This document shows, piece by piece, positions 54,973 to 64,000 of a stretch of DNA of 64,000 nt; position 1 is the first letter of the stretch; the number at the start of each line of letters is the position of its first letter. Location of the stretch: the NCBI RefSeq assembly GCF_000203935.1, contig NC_008577.1, positions 496,001-560,000 on the forward strand, given 5' to 3'. The notes beneath the pieces are model-generated. The model saw only the letters and a list, made by a program, of their open reading frames with translations. It was not told the DNA's origin and searched no databases. Origin of the DNA: Shewanella sp. ANA-3. Its GTDB lineage: Bacteria > Pseudomonadota > Gammaproteobacteria > Enterobacterales > Shewanellaceae. The translations under genes and the position numbers were made by a program.

Positions 54973-56034
54973 ATGCCGTGCCGACTAACACAATTGTTTG
55001 GGATCCAGTTTCCGATTATTCAAGCGCCGATGGCGGGCGTGCAGGGCAGTGCACTGGCGATTGAAGTATCGCAGGCGGGCGGATTGGGCTCCTTGCCCTG
55101 CGCTATGTTATCCCTCGAGGCACTAGAAGCTGAGTTAACCGAAATCCGAGCCAACACCACTAAATCTATCAATGTGAATTTCTTTTGCCATAGCGAGCCT
55201 TTACCGCAAGCGGCCAAGCAAGCGGCTTGGCTCGAACAGTTAGCACCCTATTTTGCGGAATTTAATCTCGACCCAAATGCGCAGCCTGCTGGCGCCCAGC
55301 GCACACCCTACAGCAAGGCGCAGGCTGAGGTGTTAGCCAAATTTAAGCCCGAGGTGGTGAGTTTTCATTTTGGGCTGCCCGATGAAGAATTGCTGCTGGA
55401 AATCAAATCCTGGGGCTCAAAAGTTATCTCCGCGGCGACCACAGTCGAGGAGGCGCTCTGGCTCGAGGCTCGCGGCGCCGATGCGATTATTGCCCAAGGC
55501 TTGGAGGCGGGTGGGCATAGAGGGCACTTTTTATCCGAGGATTTAACCGAGCAGCAGGGGACCTTTAGTTTATTACCGCAGGTGATTGCGGCTGTCGATA
55601 TTCCGGTGATTGCCGCAGGTGGCATTGTCGATGCCACCACAGTGCGCGCTGCCATGGCAATGGGGGCTTCGGCGGTGCAGGTGGGGACAGCTTATTTACT
55701 CTGCCCCGAGTGCAACACCAGCAGCATTCATCGTGAGGCGCTGCAAAGCGACGCTGCGCAGCATACGGCACTGACGAACTTATTTTCTGGTCGACCCGCC
55801 CGCGGCATAGTGAACCGCTTTATGGCCGAAATGGGGCCGATAAATGAGGCCGTGCCAGATTTCCCCTTGGCATCCTCGGCGGTTGCAGGCTTAAGAACGG
55901 CAGCGGAGAGGCAAGGATTTGGAGATTTTAGCCCGCTATGGTGCGGACAAAATGCCAGTGGTTGCCAAAACATTCCCGCAGCCGAGTTGACGCGGCAGTT
56001 AGCTTTAGGCTTGATGGGGTCATTATCTGGCTGA
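54973..56034 (+). CDS. Nitronate monooxygenase family FMN enzyme
   Basis: A 353-residue TIM-barrel flavoenzyme. It has the N-terminal PIIQAPMAGVQG, the GLEAGGH-type FMN phosphate loop with the catalytic-position His (GGHRG), and VIAAGGIVD with MGASAVQVGTAYL. This fits class I nitronate monooxygenases, which oxidise propionate-3-nitronate and related compounds. A GGAGG ribosome site lies upstream. Single gene. Confidence 0.92.
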   Translation: MPCRLTQLFGIQFPIIQAPMAGVQGSALAIEVSQAGGLGSLPCAMLSLEALEAELTEIRANTTKSINVNFFCHSEPLPQAAKQAAWLEQLAPYFAEFNLDPNAQPAGAQRTPYSKAQAEVLAKFKPEVVSFHFGLPDEELLLEIKSWGSKVISAATTVEEALWLEARGADAIIAQGLEAGGHRGHFLSEDLTEQQGTFSLLPQVIAAVDIPVIAAGGIVDATTVRAAMAMGASAVQVGTAYLLCPECNTSSIHREALQSDAAQHTALTNLFSGRPARGIVNRFMAEMGPINEAVPDFPLASSAVAGLRTAAERQGFGDFSPLWCGQNASGCQNIPAAELTRQLALGLMGSLSG

Positions 56035-56180
56035 TTATTTTTAATTCAACCTTGTCTCCATGGCCGTCGCTCCCCATATCACCACTAAGCCAATTGAGGA
56101 GTTTGGTGTTCATTATCATGGGGATGAGGGTTATCGAGTCACATCCCTAAGTTGAATATGCTCGTTGATAGGGATGTTAA

Positions 56181-57326
56181 ATGCTAAAAATCCGACTTAG
56201 ACGCCAAGTTAAATACCGCATTGCCTTTCTGGTGCTGATGATTGCGGTATATGTCCTAGGCTTTCATTTGCTGCCTGAGCAGCTTACAAACACGCGTGAA
56301 GCCTTATCCTTAGCCGTAGTAACGGCGCTCTATTTTGTGTTGTTGCCAGTGCTTTATTGGTATTGGATTATCAAAATAGGTGCGCAAAAGCCCTGGAAGA
56401 TGTTGGTTGTGTTAAGTTTGAGTAGCCTGATGGCGAGGCTTAGCTATCCGCATGAAGTGGCTGAGTATTTCGAGTTTATCGCTTGGCTACGTTACCCCAT
56501 TATTGCGGTATTACTCCTTATCGAGCTGTACTTGATGGTGAGCATTATTAAGGGGTTATGGCAGGCGAGAAAGGCATCGGGGGATCCAAGATTAACTATC
56601 GTTGAGCAGTTTGCTGCAATGGCGCAGCCAGAGCCTAGTGCTGAAACGGTAAAAAGAGAGTCAATTAATCCCAACAAGCCGTCAGAGTCGGACTTGCCGC
56701 CCATACCCGATGAGAAGAGGCTAACATTGGGTTTGATCCTCGCCACTGAGCCCGCCAGTTGGTATTACGCCATTCCCTACTTTTCCCGTCGTCACCCAGA
56801 GGCCATTGGCTCACTCAACTTGCTCAGCGCTAAGCTTTGGCATGCCTTAGTTGTCATCGTGGGGTTAATGGCTGCTTCTGCGGTGAGCTACAGTTTACTC
56901 GATGGGATAAGCCATATAGCGGCTCTATTTGTTTCAGGTTTGCTTTTGTATTCCATCCTATTAATGGCGGCGAATTATCGGATCAGTCGTTATTACTCGC
57001 TCTACCAAAGGACAGATAAGCTCATCATTAATAACGGTATGTGGGGCTTTATGGCCGTTGATTTCACGCAGATTAGTGAACTGAAATTAGGACACTTTAA
57101 CTGTCAGGTGTCGCAGGATGACACTACGCCTAGTGACGCGCCTGAAATATTAACCCTAGGTCGTGGTGAGGCGAATGCGCAGCTGATATTTAAGCAGCCT
57201 CAAGTTTATTACGGCGCCATGGGGCAATTACCTGAGTCATTGACTGTGGTGAACTTAGTCGTCGAGGACCCTCAAGCGTTAGCCGATACCTTAACCTTAA
57301 GCGTTGTGTTAGATAAGGCGTCGTAG
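56181..57326 (+). CDS. Hypothetical multi-pass membrane protein
   Basis: A 381-residue protein. Four N-terminal helices (about 12-30, 40-63, 72-90, 98-120), a cytosolic stretch with a Pro-rich segment, two further helices (about 218-240 and 245-265), and a soluble C-terminal part that looks PH-like (IINNGMWGFMAVDFTQISEL). No family recognised with confidence. Confidence 0.75.
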   Translation: MLKIRLRRQVKYRIAFLVLMIAVYVLGFHLLPEQLTNTREALSLAVVTALYFVLLPVLYWYWIIKIGAQKPWKMLVVLSLSSLMARLSYPHEVAEYFEFIAWLRYPIIAVLLLIELYLMVSIIKGLWQARKASGDPRLTIVEQFAAMAQPEPSAETVKRESINPNKPSESDLPPIPDEKRLTLGLILATEPASWYYAIPYFSRRHPEAIGSLNLLSAKLWHALVVIVGLMAASAVSYSLLDGISHIAALFVSGLLLYSILLMAANYRISRYYSLYQRTDKLIINNGMWGFMAVDFTQISELKLGHFNCQVSQDDTTPSDAPEILTLGRGEANAQLIFKQPQVYYGAMGQLPESLTVVNLVVEDPQALADTLTLSVVLDKAS

Positions 57327-57380
57327 CGAGAAGAATATAAGTTCGCTATCTCGGTGCAATCAGTGAATCGATTCTGCTCA

Positions 57381-57420
57381 AATAGGCTTATATTTTACAT
57401 GGCTAAAATATAAGCCTATT
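57381..57420. terminator. 17-bp perfect inverted repeat
   Basis: AATAGGCTTATATTTTA, loop CATGGC, TAAAATATAAGCCTATT, 54 bp after the stop of the membrane-protein gene. The AT-rich inner arms give T-runs within the stem itself. It may act as a terminator or as a binding site. Confidence 0.5.
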
Positions 57421-57568
57421 CATTTATACTGGCGGCCGGGCGGCTCAGTCTTTCCATGCCGCTCAGTTTCACTTGGTATTTGTTCTCAGTAATTGCTTAT
57501 GTCACTGGCTGAATATCACGACCAACCCCTGTGGTTGCGAGCGATCTCTACCTGAAAGGATAACGCTA

Positions 57569-58489
57569 ATGTTGTTACGTCGAATCATAGTTACCTGCCT
57601 CGCCCTTATCAGTTTTTCCACCTTTGCTGCCGATAAAAGTTATCAAGATATAGTGCTAAAAACCTATCCAGATCAACAGCAAACCTCCTTAAAAAACATC
57701 GCGGGCGATAAACCGATTTACCTTAAGTTTTGGGCAACCTGGTGTCAGCCCTGTATGGAGCAGATGCCGCATTTTGAGGAATTGCAGAAAAAGTATCAGG
57801 ACAAGGTCAATTTCCTCGCCCTGAATATCAATATCAACGAAGAACAACCTAAGATTGCCGAAGTGATCTCCCGTTTCGGTCTGACTATGCCAGTCTGGCT
57901 GGATAACGAGGGCGAATTGGGTGTGGCCCTAGGCTTGGTCGGGACGCCCTATAGCGTGTTAATCAATCGCGCTGGCGAGGTGGTTTACACTAGCCATGAG
58001 TCGGATGCGAACCTCGATAAATTTATCGATATGTTGGCCAATGGCCAAGAGCTCAGTGCACAAACCACTGATGCGCCAAGCCTTAAACAAGCGGCTAAGT
58101 TGCTGAAACCTTGGGAGCAAGGTGAGCATTTACTGTTTTTCACCGCCACTTGGTGTGATTGGTATTTGGCAGAGAGCCGTCCTGAAATGTCTAAGGCCTG
58201 TGTTGCCGCCCAGAAAGATTTAGACAAGCTAGCGCAACAGCTGCCGAATAAAGCCTGGCATGGGGTGGTGAATCATCTGTGGACCGACGATAAAGCCCTC
58301 GCCGATTTTAAACAGCTCTATCCTTCACGCGTCGATTTCAGTATCGATGAATTAGGCGTGCTATTTAATCATTTTAGTATCCGCAATATCCCGACATTAC
58401 TTTGGGTGAAAGACGGTGAAGTCATTGAGCGTATTACCGATTTTAGCCAGCCAGATAAAATTGTCGCTAGGCTCAAGGCCGCGCCATAG
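57569..58489 (+). CDS. Exported protein with two thioredoxin-like domains
   Basis: A 306-residue periplasmic protein from the ATG at 57569 (GAAAGGA 8 bases upstream; a longer frame from 57473 is rejected). The signal peptide ends near residue 20 (TFAA). Domain 1 (about 25-160) is TlpA-like with active site WCQPC (58-62) and cis-Pro127. Domain 2 (about 178-303) keeps the fold (cis-Pro275 in NIPTLL) but its site reads WCDWY (195-199), missing the second Cys. Cys211 may substitute. A disulfide oxidoreductase role is likely for domain 1. Confidence 0.87.
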   Translation: MLLRRIIVTCLALISFSTFAADKSYQDIVLKTYPDQQQTSLKNIAGDKPIYLKFWATWCQPCMEQMPHFEELQKKYQDKVNFLALNININEEQPKIAEVISRFGLTMPVWLDNEGELGVALGLVGTPYSVLINRAGEVVYTSHESDANLDKFIDMLANGQELSAQTTDAPSLKQAAKLLKPWEQGEHLLFFTATWCDWYLAESRPEMSKACVAAQKDLDKLAQQLPNKAWHGVVNHLWTDDKALADFKQLYPSRVDFSIDELGVLFNHFSIRNIPTLLWVKDGEVIERITDFSQPDKIVARLKAAP

Positions 58490-58503
58490 GGATTCAACCA
58501 TTT

Positions 58504-58526
58504 GGCCTTCGAGACATTCGAAGGCC
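58504..58526. terminator. Hairpin after the thioredoxin-like gene
   Basis: GGCCTTCGA, loop GACAT, TCGAAGGCC followed by TTT only. Weak terminator. Confidence 0.5.
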
Positions 58527-58704
58527 TTTGGCGATGCCAGCAGCACTGATACACTACTCACGCTTTAGTTAAATGTCGTTGCCCATGGAAAGCACTGCGC
58601 AATAAACTGGCTCACAGAATGGGGAACACCCAAAGGCTGGTTGTTGCTTGGCACTCTGCCGAGTTTTCCACCTTGTTGTTGGATTCTATTGTGGGAGTAT
58701 GTGG

Positions 58705-59811
58705 ATGGCACAGATTATCAGTAATGCTGCGGTGGGTCGTACCCTATTGATTTTATTGCTGTGTGCTGGTGTTTTCTTTTTTATCGATTTTTTAGTTCCC
58801 GCCTTGGCCGCCCTGATCGTCTGCTTCTCCAGTTGGCCGTTGTACCAAAAATTAATGGCTAAATGCGGTGGTCGCTCGGCGCTGTCTGCCACAATCGCGT
58901 TGGTCTTGATTATTGTTGGGCTTATCACGCCGCTTATTTTTGTATTTTCCTATGCATTACAAGAGATTCGAGCCTGGGTGGAGTGGCTGGTGTATGCCAA
59001 CCAGCATGGCGCTCCCGTGCCGCTGTGGATTAAGGATTTACCTTGGATTGGTGAGTGGCTTACCCTGCAATGGCAGCAGTTTATCGGTGAACCCCATGAG
59101 CTAGGCAAGATAGTCAGCGCCATTAGCGGTCAGAATCTGAGTGGTATTTCTCGCTGGGTACTGCAATTGGGCTGGAATACCTTAGGCCTGTTGCTGACTC
59201 TTCTCTTTATGCTGATCACCTTGTTTTTCTTATATAAAGATGGCGAGTCGGTCGCCAAACAGCTGGATATTGTCGGCGAGCGCATTCTTCCTGCACGCTG
59301 GCATCGATTCTCCCGTGTGGTGCCTGCGACTGTGAGTTCAACCGTTATCGGCATGACGCTTATCGCCATCGGCGAGGGCATAGTGCTGGGGATTGCTTAC
59401 TGGATTGCTGGCGTGCCTTCGGCCGTGGCCTTTGGGGTGTTGACCGCGTTTATGGCCTTAGTGCCCGGCGGCGCGCCAACCATGTTCACTTTGATCTCAC
59501 TGTATTTAGTTGGCACCGGCGATATGACTGCGGGAGTGGGCTTATTCCTCTGGGGCAGTATCGAGCTGTTTATTGTCGATAAAACCCTAAGACCTAATCT
59601 GGTTGGCGGGCCAATCAAATTACCTTTCCTGCCGACCTTTTTCGGTTTGATTGGCGGAGTGAAAACCATGGGGTTCGTTGGCCTGTTTGTCGGCCCGGTA
59701 TTGATGGCGTTGCTGATTGCTATCTGGCGCGAGTGGTTAAGGGATGAGCCTGATCATACGCTGGTAACCGAATCCCTTGAATCCCCAAGGGAGCAAGGTC
59801 AGTCAAGCTAG
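58705..59811 (+). CDS. ydiK: AI-2E family transporter, YdiK-like
   Basis: A 368-residue PerM-family protein (E. coli YdiK about 370) with about eight helices. GGGAG lies 7 bases before the ATG at 58705; the ATG at 58699 is too close to it. Family traits are a paired N-terminal hydrophobic block, a central amphipathic part, and LVPGGAPTMFTLISL plus GGPIKLPFLPTFFGLIGG. The substrate is not settled for YdiK. Its last 4 bp overlap the convergent HHH gene. Confidence 0.87.
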   Translation: MAQIISNAAVGRTLLILLLCAGVFFFIDFLVPALAALIVCFSSWPLYQKLMAKCGGRSALSATIALVLIIVGLITPLIFVFSYALQEIRAWVEWLVYANQHGAPVPLWIKDLPWIGEWLTLQWQQFIGEPHELGKIVSAISGQNLSGISRWVLQLGWNTLGLLLTLLFMLITLFFLYKDGESVAKQLDIVGERILPARWHRFSRVVPATVSSTVIGMTLIAIGEGIVLGIAYWIAGVPSAVAFGVLTAFMALVPGGAPTMFTLISLYLVGTGDMTAGVGLFLWGSIELFIVDKTLRPNLVGGPIKLPFLPTFFGLIGGVKTMGFVGLFVGPVLMALLIAIWREWLRDEPDHTLVTESLESPREQGQSS

Positions 59812-60098
59812 AGCTGAGTGAGCGCTTGTTTACGCTCTTCGGTGTAATACCACCAAGGTTTAGGGTCGTCACCCGCCATAAAGCGGGTGACAGATATAAA
59901 CACATCCAGCATGCAGGGATCCTGGATTTGCCCTGTTAATCGATTGATACGCGAGTACATTTCGTAGGGATCTTGCCCTAACAGTTGTTCTGGGCTCTCG
60001 ATGCCGAGTAATCGTAAATCTGCTGCGCAGGCCTTACCAATATTGGGTAAATCCGTTAATCGCTTTACCTCGTTGCGCACTACCTTTGCTGGATTCAT
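59808..60098 (-). CDS. Helix-hairpin-helix protein (Cdd1-like)
   Basis: A 96-residue protein. Residues about 14-45 (LTDLPNIGKACAADLRLLGI) form a helix-hairpin-helix like those of the Cdd1/'pathogenicity locus' family, followed by the conserved DPYEMY and DPKPWWYY stretches. It probably binds DNA or acts as a helix-packing module. Function unknown. Confidence 0.85.
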   Translation of the reverse strand: MNPAKVVRNEVKRLTDLPNIGKACAADLRLLGIESPEQLLGQDPYEMYSRINRLTGQIQDPCMLDVFISVTRFMAGDDPKPWWYYTEERKQALTQL

Positions 60099-60164
60099 CT
60101 ATTAGCCCCATATCTAGCCCCTATGACTATGAGTCTACCTCTTGCTCCCGCTTTAGTCAGGCAT

Positions 60165-61217
60165 TCAAGCGACAACACTGGTTGTTTTGGGTTCTGCAAA
60201 GCGTTGCTGTACTTCTAGTACCTGCGCTTTGCACTCGATAAAGGCGCGAGTGAGTTTAGGATCAAACTGAGTGCCAGCATTTTCTTCAATATAATCAAAT
60301 GCCTTTTGTGTGCTCCAAGCCACTTTATAGGGGCGGTCTGAGGTGAGTGCATCGAAGACATCGGCGATGGCGGCAATGCGGGCACTTAATGGAATTTGCT
60401 CGCCTGCTAGCCTGTGGGGATAACCTGTTCCGTCCCAACGTTCGTGATGATAGAGCGCGATCTCCTTGGCGAGGGATAACAGCGGGTCATCGTCATCACC
60501 GAGGATCTGCGCGCCAAAGGAAGCGTGTTGCTGCATTTGGCGTCGCTCATCATCGGTTAATTTTCCCGGCTTAGACAGGATCGAATCTGGGATGCCGATT
60601 TTGCCAATATCGTGCATCGGGAGCGCGGTAAAATACATCTCACACCAAGCTTGGGAATCACACACATATTGGGCCAAAATGCGGCCGTAGTGGCTCATTC
60701 TAGTAATATGTAGGCCCGTTTCGTTATCGCGATACTCCGCCGCCAGCCCCAGTTTTTGGATAATTTTATGGCGAGTCAATTCCAACTCTTGTGTCCGTTG
60801 CTGTACTAGGGCTTCTAGCTGCCTTGCCTGATTACTCAAGGCTAAATGGGTTTGAGTGCGCACCTTGAGTACCGCAGGGCTAATGGGTTTGGAAATATAG
60901 TCCACTGCACCGAGTTCAAAGCCTGTTTGCTCATCTATGGTATCGGTTTTGGCGGTCACAAAGATCACAGGGATCTTGCTGGTGATGGGGTCTCGCTTAA
61001 GCCTACGACAGGTCTCGAAGCCATCCATCTCAGGCATCATCACATCGAGTAAGATAAGCTCTGGGAGGGGATGGGTGCTGGCCAGTTTAAGCGCCTTTTC
61101 ACCTGAGGTTGCGGCGCGGATTGTGTATTGATCTGACAAGATCCCGTGAATAATCTGAATATTATCGGGTGTATCATCCACCACTAATAATATGGGTTTA
61201 GTGACAAGTGAAGTCAT
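60165..61217 (-). CDS. HD-GYP response regulator
   Basis: From the ATG at 61217 (GAGGCG upstream; a longer frame to 61310 lacks a site) the product is 350 residues. A receiver domain with the phospho-Asp in LLDVMMPEMDG and Lys in SKPI is followed by a coiled linker and an HD-GYP domain. The HD-GYP motifs are complete: HDIGKIG, YHHERWDGTGYP and DVFDALTSDRPYK. c-di-GMP hydrolysis is expected. It is divergent from a large membrane sensor, its likely partner. Confidence 0.92.
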   Translation of the reverse strand: MTSLVTKPILLVVDDTPDNIQIIHGILSDQYTIRAATSGEKALKLASTHPLPELILLDVMMPEMDGFETCRRLKRDPITSKIPVIFVTAKTDTIDEQTGFELGAVDYISKPISPAVLKVRTQTHLALSNQARQLEALVQQRTQELELTRHKIIQKLGLAAEYRDNETGLHITRMSHYGRILAQYVCDSQAWCEMYFTALPMHDIGKIGIPDSILSKPGKLTDDERRQMQQHASFGAQILGDDDDPLLSLAKEIALYHHERWDGTGYPHRLAGEQIPLSARIAAIADVFDALTSDRPYKVAWSTQKAFDYIEENAGTQFDPKLTRAFIECKAQVLEVQQRFAEPKTTSVVA

Positions 61218-61773
61218 GGTTTCGCCTCTACTGAGTCGGTTTGTTTCCCGTATTAATCCGGTGGCGAGACTGAGAAAACCCCAATTCGTCCCCGTTAATG
61301 CCAGTGCCAAACTAGGCGGGTAGTGCTGCTTAATTCCATGAAAGAGTTTTATAACAATATGAAAATCATCATAAAATTATGATGGCTATGTTTTCATCGT
61401 TCAGGTTATATGATGGCGGTAGCTATGAGCTTGACGGAAAATAAGATAACGGATTTAACAGCTGGTTAAATCTTGTTCTGACCAGATAATAACCCAAAAA
61501 AATGTATCATGTTGTATCTTTTGGTTTGTTTTGTTCACACTTTTAGGGATTAATGCTTTTTAGTGTGAGTGGTTTTTTCTACAATTACTGCCTGTTTTAT
61601 GAGCTAAGGTGCCATTGGCCTCATGGATCAAATGGCCAAGCCTGTTCCATCCATTACCTCGGGTTCAATTGAATCCACAGTGTTTTAGCTGTTCGCATTT
61701 CGTCTGTTCTCATTCTTAAGTACACCATTCATACCAGCGGGACGGTAAGAAACTTAACCTAAGAGGAAAAGTT
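61218..61773. other. Divergent promoter region
   Basis: 556 AT-rich bp between the HD-GYP regulator and the sensor gene. It presumably holds both promoters. No palindrome, repeat or RNA was identified with confidence. Confidence 0.45.
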
Positions 61774-64000
61774 ATGGCCGTTTTTGGCATTCTTTCGGGT
61801 CGTTTAGATAAGGCCATTCGACACATCTTTACGACCATTGGCGGCCAGCGTCAAAGCGTAAAACCTAGCGTGCGTGTTATCTCCTCGCTGGGGTATTTTG
61901 CCTGTCTCTTGAGTCTGTCGGCGTCTTTACTGTGGTTATGGCCGAATACGATTGCGGCCAATGAGATGTCACTGCAAGAACATCGTCAGGCTTTATCCCA
62001 ATTGACGCCGGCGCAAAAACTCGCCCATAGCCATAGGGTGAGTATGATTTTGGAGGCGGATAGACCCTTTTGGAATCAAGTCGCTAAGTTTGCCAAGATT
62101 GCGGCCATGGATCTTAATATCCAGCTCGACATCGTCTACGGCGATGGCACGCCGGAAACCTTACTCGCTCTGGGACATGAGGCGATAGATAACGCCGTTG
62201 CTGGGATTATTTTTGTCCCTATCTTAGGTATGGGACAGGACCTCTTAGTGGAGGCCAAACGCAACAATATCCCCGTCGTGACCATTAACTCCGAATTTGC
62301 CCAAAGCTCATTGGCCTTAAGAACCCAAAATCCTAACTGGGTTGGTAAGGTGACGATGAATAGCAGTAATCTGGGGCAAAATCTGCTCGAAAAAATGTTT
62401 GAGGAGGAAGCCAGCTCCGAGCAGATGAACCTGTTGCTACTCGCGGGAAGTAAGGACAATCTCGATGTGCAAAAGCGTACCGCTGAACTCAAAAATGCCG
62501 TGAGCAGGCAATTTGCCAATGCCAAATTCAAGGTCGTTAATACCGATTGGAGCGCCTCGGCGGCGCGTGCCGCTTACCTTAAGGCGATACAGCAAGATCC
62601 TAATATTAATACCGTGATTGCAATGAACACCACTATGGCCATGGCGGTGACCCATGAGGCCGAAGCCGATACTTCGCGCCCTATGCCCCATATTGGTTCG
62701 CTAAGTTGGAATCATCAATTGGCACAAGGGATCCAAAAGGGCACTGTCGCTGCGGGTGTCGGCGGGGTGGAGTTTCAAGGCGCCTTTGGCCTTGTGTTGC
62801 TATTTGATTATTTAAACGGGGTGGATACTCGCGCTAAGGGCTTCGAGTTTCAGGTGTTGCCTTTGATCATCAGCCCCAATAACTATAACGATTACTATGA
62901 GTTACTCGATTTTGACTCACTGCAACCTGACTTTTCTCGGGTGTCTCTTGCGCTAAATACGAATCTGTTTTTGGTGGATTTTCGCTTAGGCAGCTTGATC
63001 CCTAATATGGATGTTCACCGCTTTATGACTCAGCTAAGCGTGGAGGAAAGGGCCTTTATCAACAACAATCCTATCGTCAAGGTTGGGATTGATCCTCATT
63101 CCGCTCCCATTGATTTTATTGATGAAAACGGCATCCACCGTGGCATGATGGCGGATTATCTCGCCGAGATCAGCCGCGTCGTACCGCTGATCTTCCAGAC
63201 CTATAACGAAGGTTCTTGGCAGCAAGCCATCGATGAATTTAAGCGGCACGATGTGGATATGTTATCGCTGGCCTCGGCCAATGCTGGCCGTGAACAATGG
63301 ATGTTATTTACCGATGCCATCAATCAATATCCGCCTGTGATAGTCACCCATGTCGATGGAGAACATCCCAGCAGTTTAGAGCAGCTTAAGGGCAAGTCAG
63401 TCAGTGTGGTTTCGGGCGATGTGACACAAACGCAACTGCTTGAAGATTATCCTGAAATCGTCCTTATCCCCTTTGAAAATCTTGAGCAAGCGTTAATGGC
63501 GGTGAAGCAACACCAAGTCGATGCTGCCTTTGTGAATTTCCCGAGCACAGCTTACTTATTGCAATCGCCACAGTTTAATCGACTGCAAATTGTGTCTGCC
63601 AGTGACTACCGCTTTGGTATCTCTATGGGGGTGCGTAAGGATTGGCCTGAGCTACAGAGCATTTTAAATAAGGCTCTGGCTCAAATCCCCCAGGATAAAG
63701 TACGTGAAATTCAGCACCGCTGGGTAAACGTGCAATATGAACTGGGACTCAAGAAGCAGCAAGTATTTGACTGGGCGGTGCGAATTGCCGTGGCCGTCGT
63801 GCTTGTTCTGCTGATGTTTAGCTTGCGAAACAGAAGGTTAAATAAAGATATCGCACAGCGGATCCACACCGAGGAGCAGCTCAGCCTGAGTATGAATAAA
63901 TTCCAAGCCTTATTCGACTCGGCGGTCGACGCCTGTGTGATTACCGATAGGCAAGGGGTGATTATTGAATGTAACTCAGCCCTGTTATCACTACTTAAAT
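61774..64000 (+). CDS. Membrane sensor with two substrate-binding domains (partial)
   Basis: 742 codons are visible from the ATG at 61774 (AAGAGGA upstream), still open at the right edge. A membrane helix at about 37-60 is followed by a type-1 sugar-binding-like domain (about 80-350, LNIQLDIVYGDGTPE...VAGIIFVPI). A second domain (about 430-650) starts IVKVGIDPHSAPIDFID and is the SBP_bac_3 type. A membrane helix (666-683) and the beginning of a PAS domain (ACVITDRQGVIIECN) come next. The order recalls VieS/BvgS-like sensors. The output domain (kinase or GGDEF) lies outside. The HD-GYP regulator beside it suggests a hybrid kinase. Confidence 0.85.
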   Translation, partial: MAVFGILSGRLDKAIRHIFTTIGGQRQSVKPSVRVISSLGYFACLLSLSASLLWLWPNTIAANEMSLQEHRQALSQLTPAQKLAHSHRVSMILEADRPFWNQVAKFAKIAAMDLNIQLDIVYGDGTPETLLALGHEAIDNAVAGIIFVPILGMGQDLLVEAKRNNIPVVTINSEFAQSSLALRTQNPNWVGKVTMNSSNLGQNLLEKMFEEEASSEQMNLLLLAGSKDNLDVQKRTAELKNAVSRQFANAKFKVVNTDWSASAARAAYLKAIQQDPNINTVIAMNTTMAMAVTHEAEADTSRPMPHIGSLSWNHQLAQGIQKGTVAAGVGGVEFQGAFGLVLLFDYLNGVDTRAKGFEFQVLPLIISPNNYNDYYELLDFDSLQPDFSRVSLALNTNLFLVDFRLGSLIPNMDVHRFMTQLSVEERAFINNNPIVKVGIDPHSAPIDFIDENGIHRGMMADYLAEISRVVPLIFQTYNEGSWQQAIDEFKRHDVDMLSLASANAGREQWMLFTDAINQYPPVIVTHVDGEHPSSLEQLKGKSVSVVSGDVTQTQLLEDYPEIVLIPFENLEQALMAVKQHQVDAAFVNFPSTAYLLQSPQFNRLQIVSASDYRFGISMGVRKDWPELQSILNKALAQIPQDKVREIQHRWVNVQYELGLKKQQVFDWAVRIAVAVVLVLLMFSLRNRRLNKDIAQRIHTEEQLSLSMNKFQALFDSAVDACVITDRQGVIIECNSALLSLLK

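Noticed and set aside
1..64000. tRNA, rRNA, CRISPR array, prophage
   Set aside because: No cloverleaf, ribosomal sequence, regular spacer repeats or phage structural genes were seen on either strand.

Overview
The window reads as chromosomal DNA of a Shewanella-type gammaproteobacterium. This is an inference from family resemblance: an 865-residue AcnB, the purH-purD pair, an Rsd gene divergent from hemE, a DUF1850/TRAP-TAXI cluster, a PepSY iron-reductase cluster, and many c-di-GMP and sensor proteins. No database search was possible. No tRNA, rRNA or CRISPR array was seen.

Layout. 1-14.9 kb is mostly housekeeping: the tail of an EAL protein, a PlpD-type patatin autotransporter, a PepO-like M13 lipoprotein peptidase, a HAD sugar phosphatase, acnB, rsd, hemE, a GGDEF-EAL protein and an SDR. 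A promoter followed 93 nt later by a strong terminator, both pointing at rsd, marks a likely small RNA or attenuated leader at 9378-9470. 15-24.7 kb holds a secreted M60-type metalloprotease, purHD with a 24-bp leader hairpin, and a ZntR-like MerR regulator driving a permease with six Cys-Cys motifs in its central loop. 24.7-34 kb holds an SPFH protein, an iron-linked PepSY operon behind a 23-bp perfect palindrome and a possible Fur site, an MFS exporter, two diguanylate cyclases, a dicarboxylate transporter, trxC and an FKBP. 34-42 kb holds a TAXI-TRAP operon, a 40-residue basic protein with its own terminator, a HerA-like ATPase, and a small-lipoprotein/YpfJ/Nudix group.

42.3-45.3 kb is the clear accessory region. 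It looks like a cluster of integron gene cassettes with no integrase in view. All cassette genes are on the minus strand. They are bounded by attC-like sites whose cores obey RYYYAAC...GTTRRRY, and one site (44446-44507) shows full R/L box architecture with an extra base in one arm. Two cassette reading frames run their stop codons into the attC, and one cassette gene is broken by an in-frame TGA. Two diverged 145-bp repeats and a 102-bp inverted-repeat element lie in or next to the cluster.

45.4-64 kb holds a lipoprotein with an internal duplication, an odd ToxR-like protein whose receiver domain would be periplasmic, uvrD, ubiA, a complete IS1634-family element with a 6-bp target duplication (TTAAAT), a nitronate monooxygenase, a two-domain thioredoxin-like protein with a degenerate second active site, a YdiK-type permease, an HD-GYP response regulator, and a divergent sensor with two different substrate-binding folds that runs off the right edge.

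How the genes work together: five or six proteins make, break or are likely to signal through c-di-GMP. purH-purD and hemE serve biosynthesis. The iron, metal, TRAP and dicarboxylate clusters each pair a transport system with its apparent control site.
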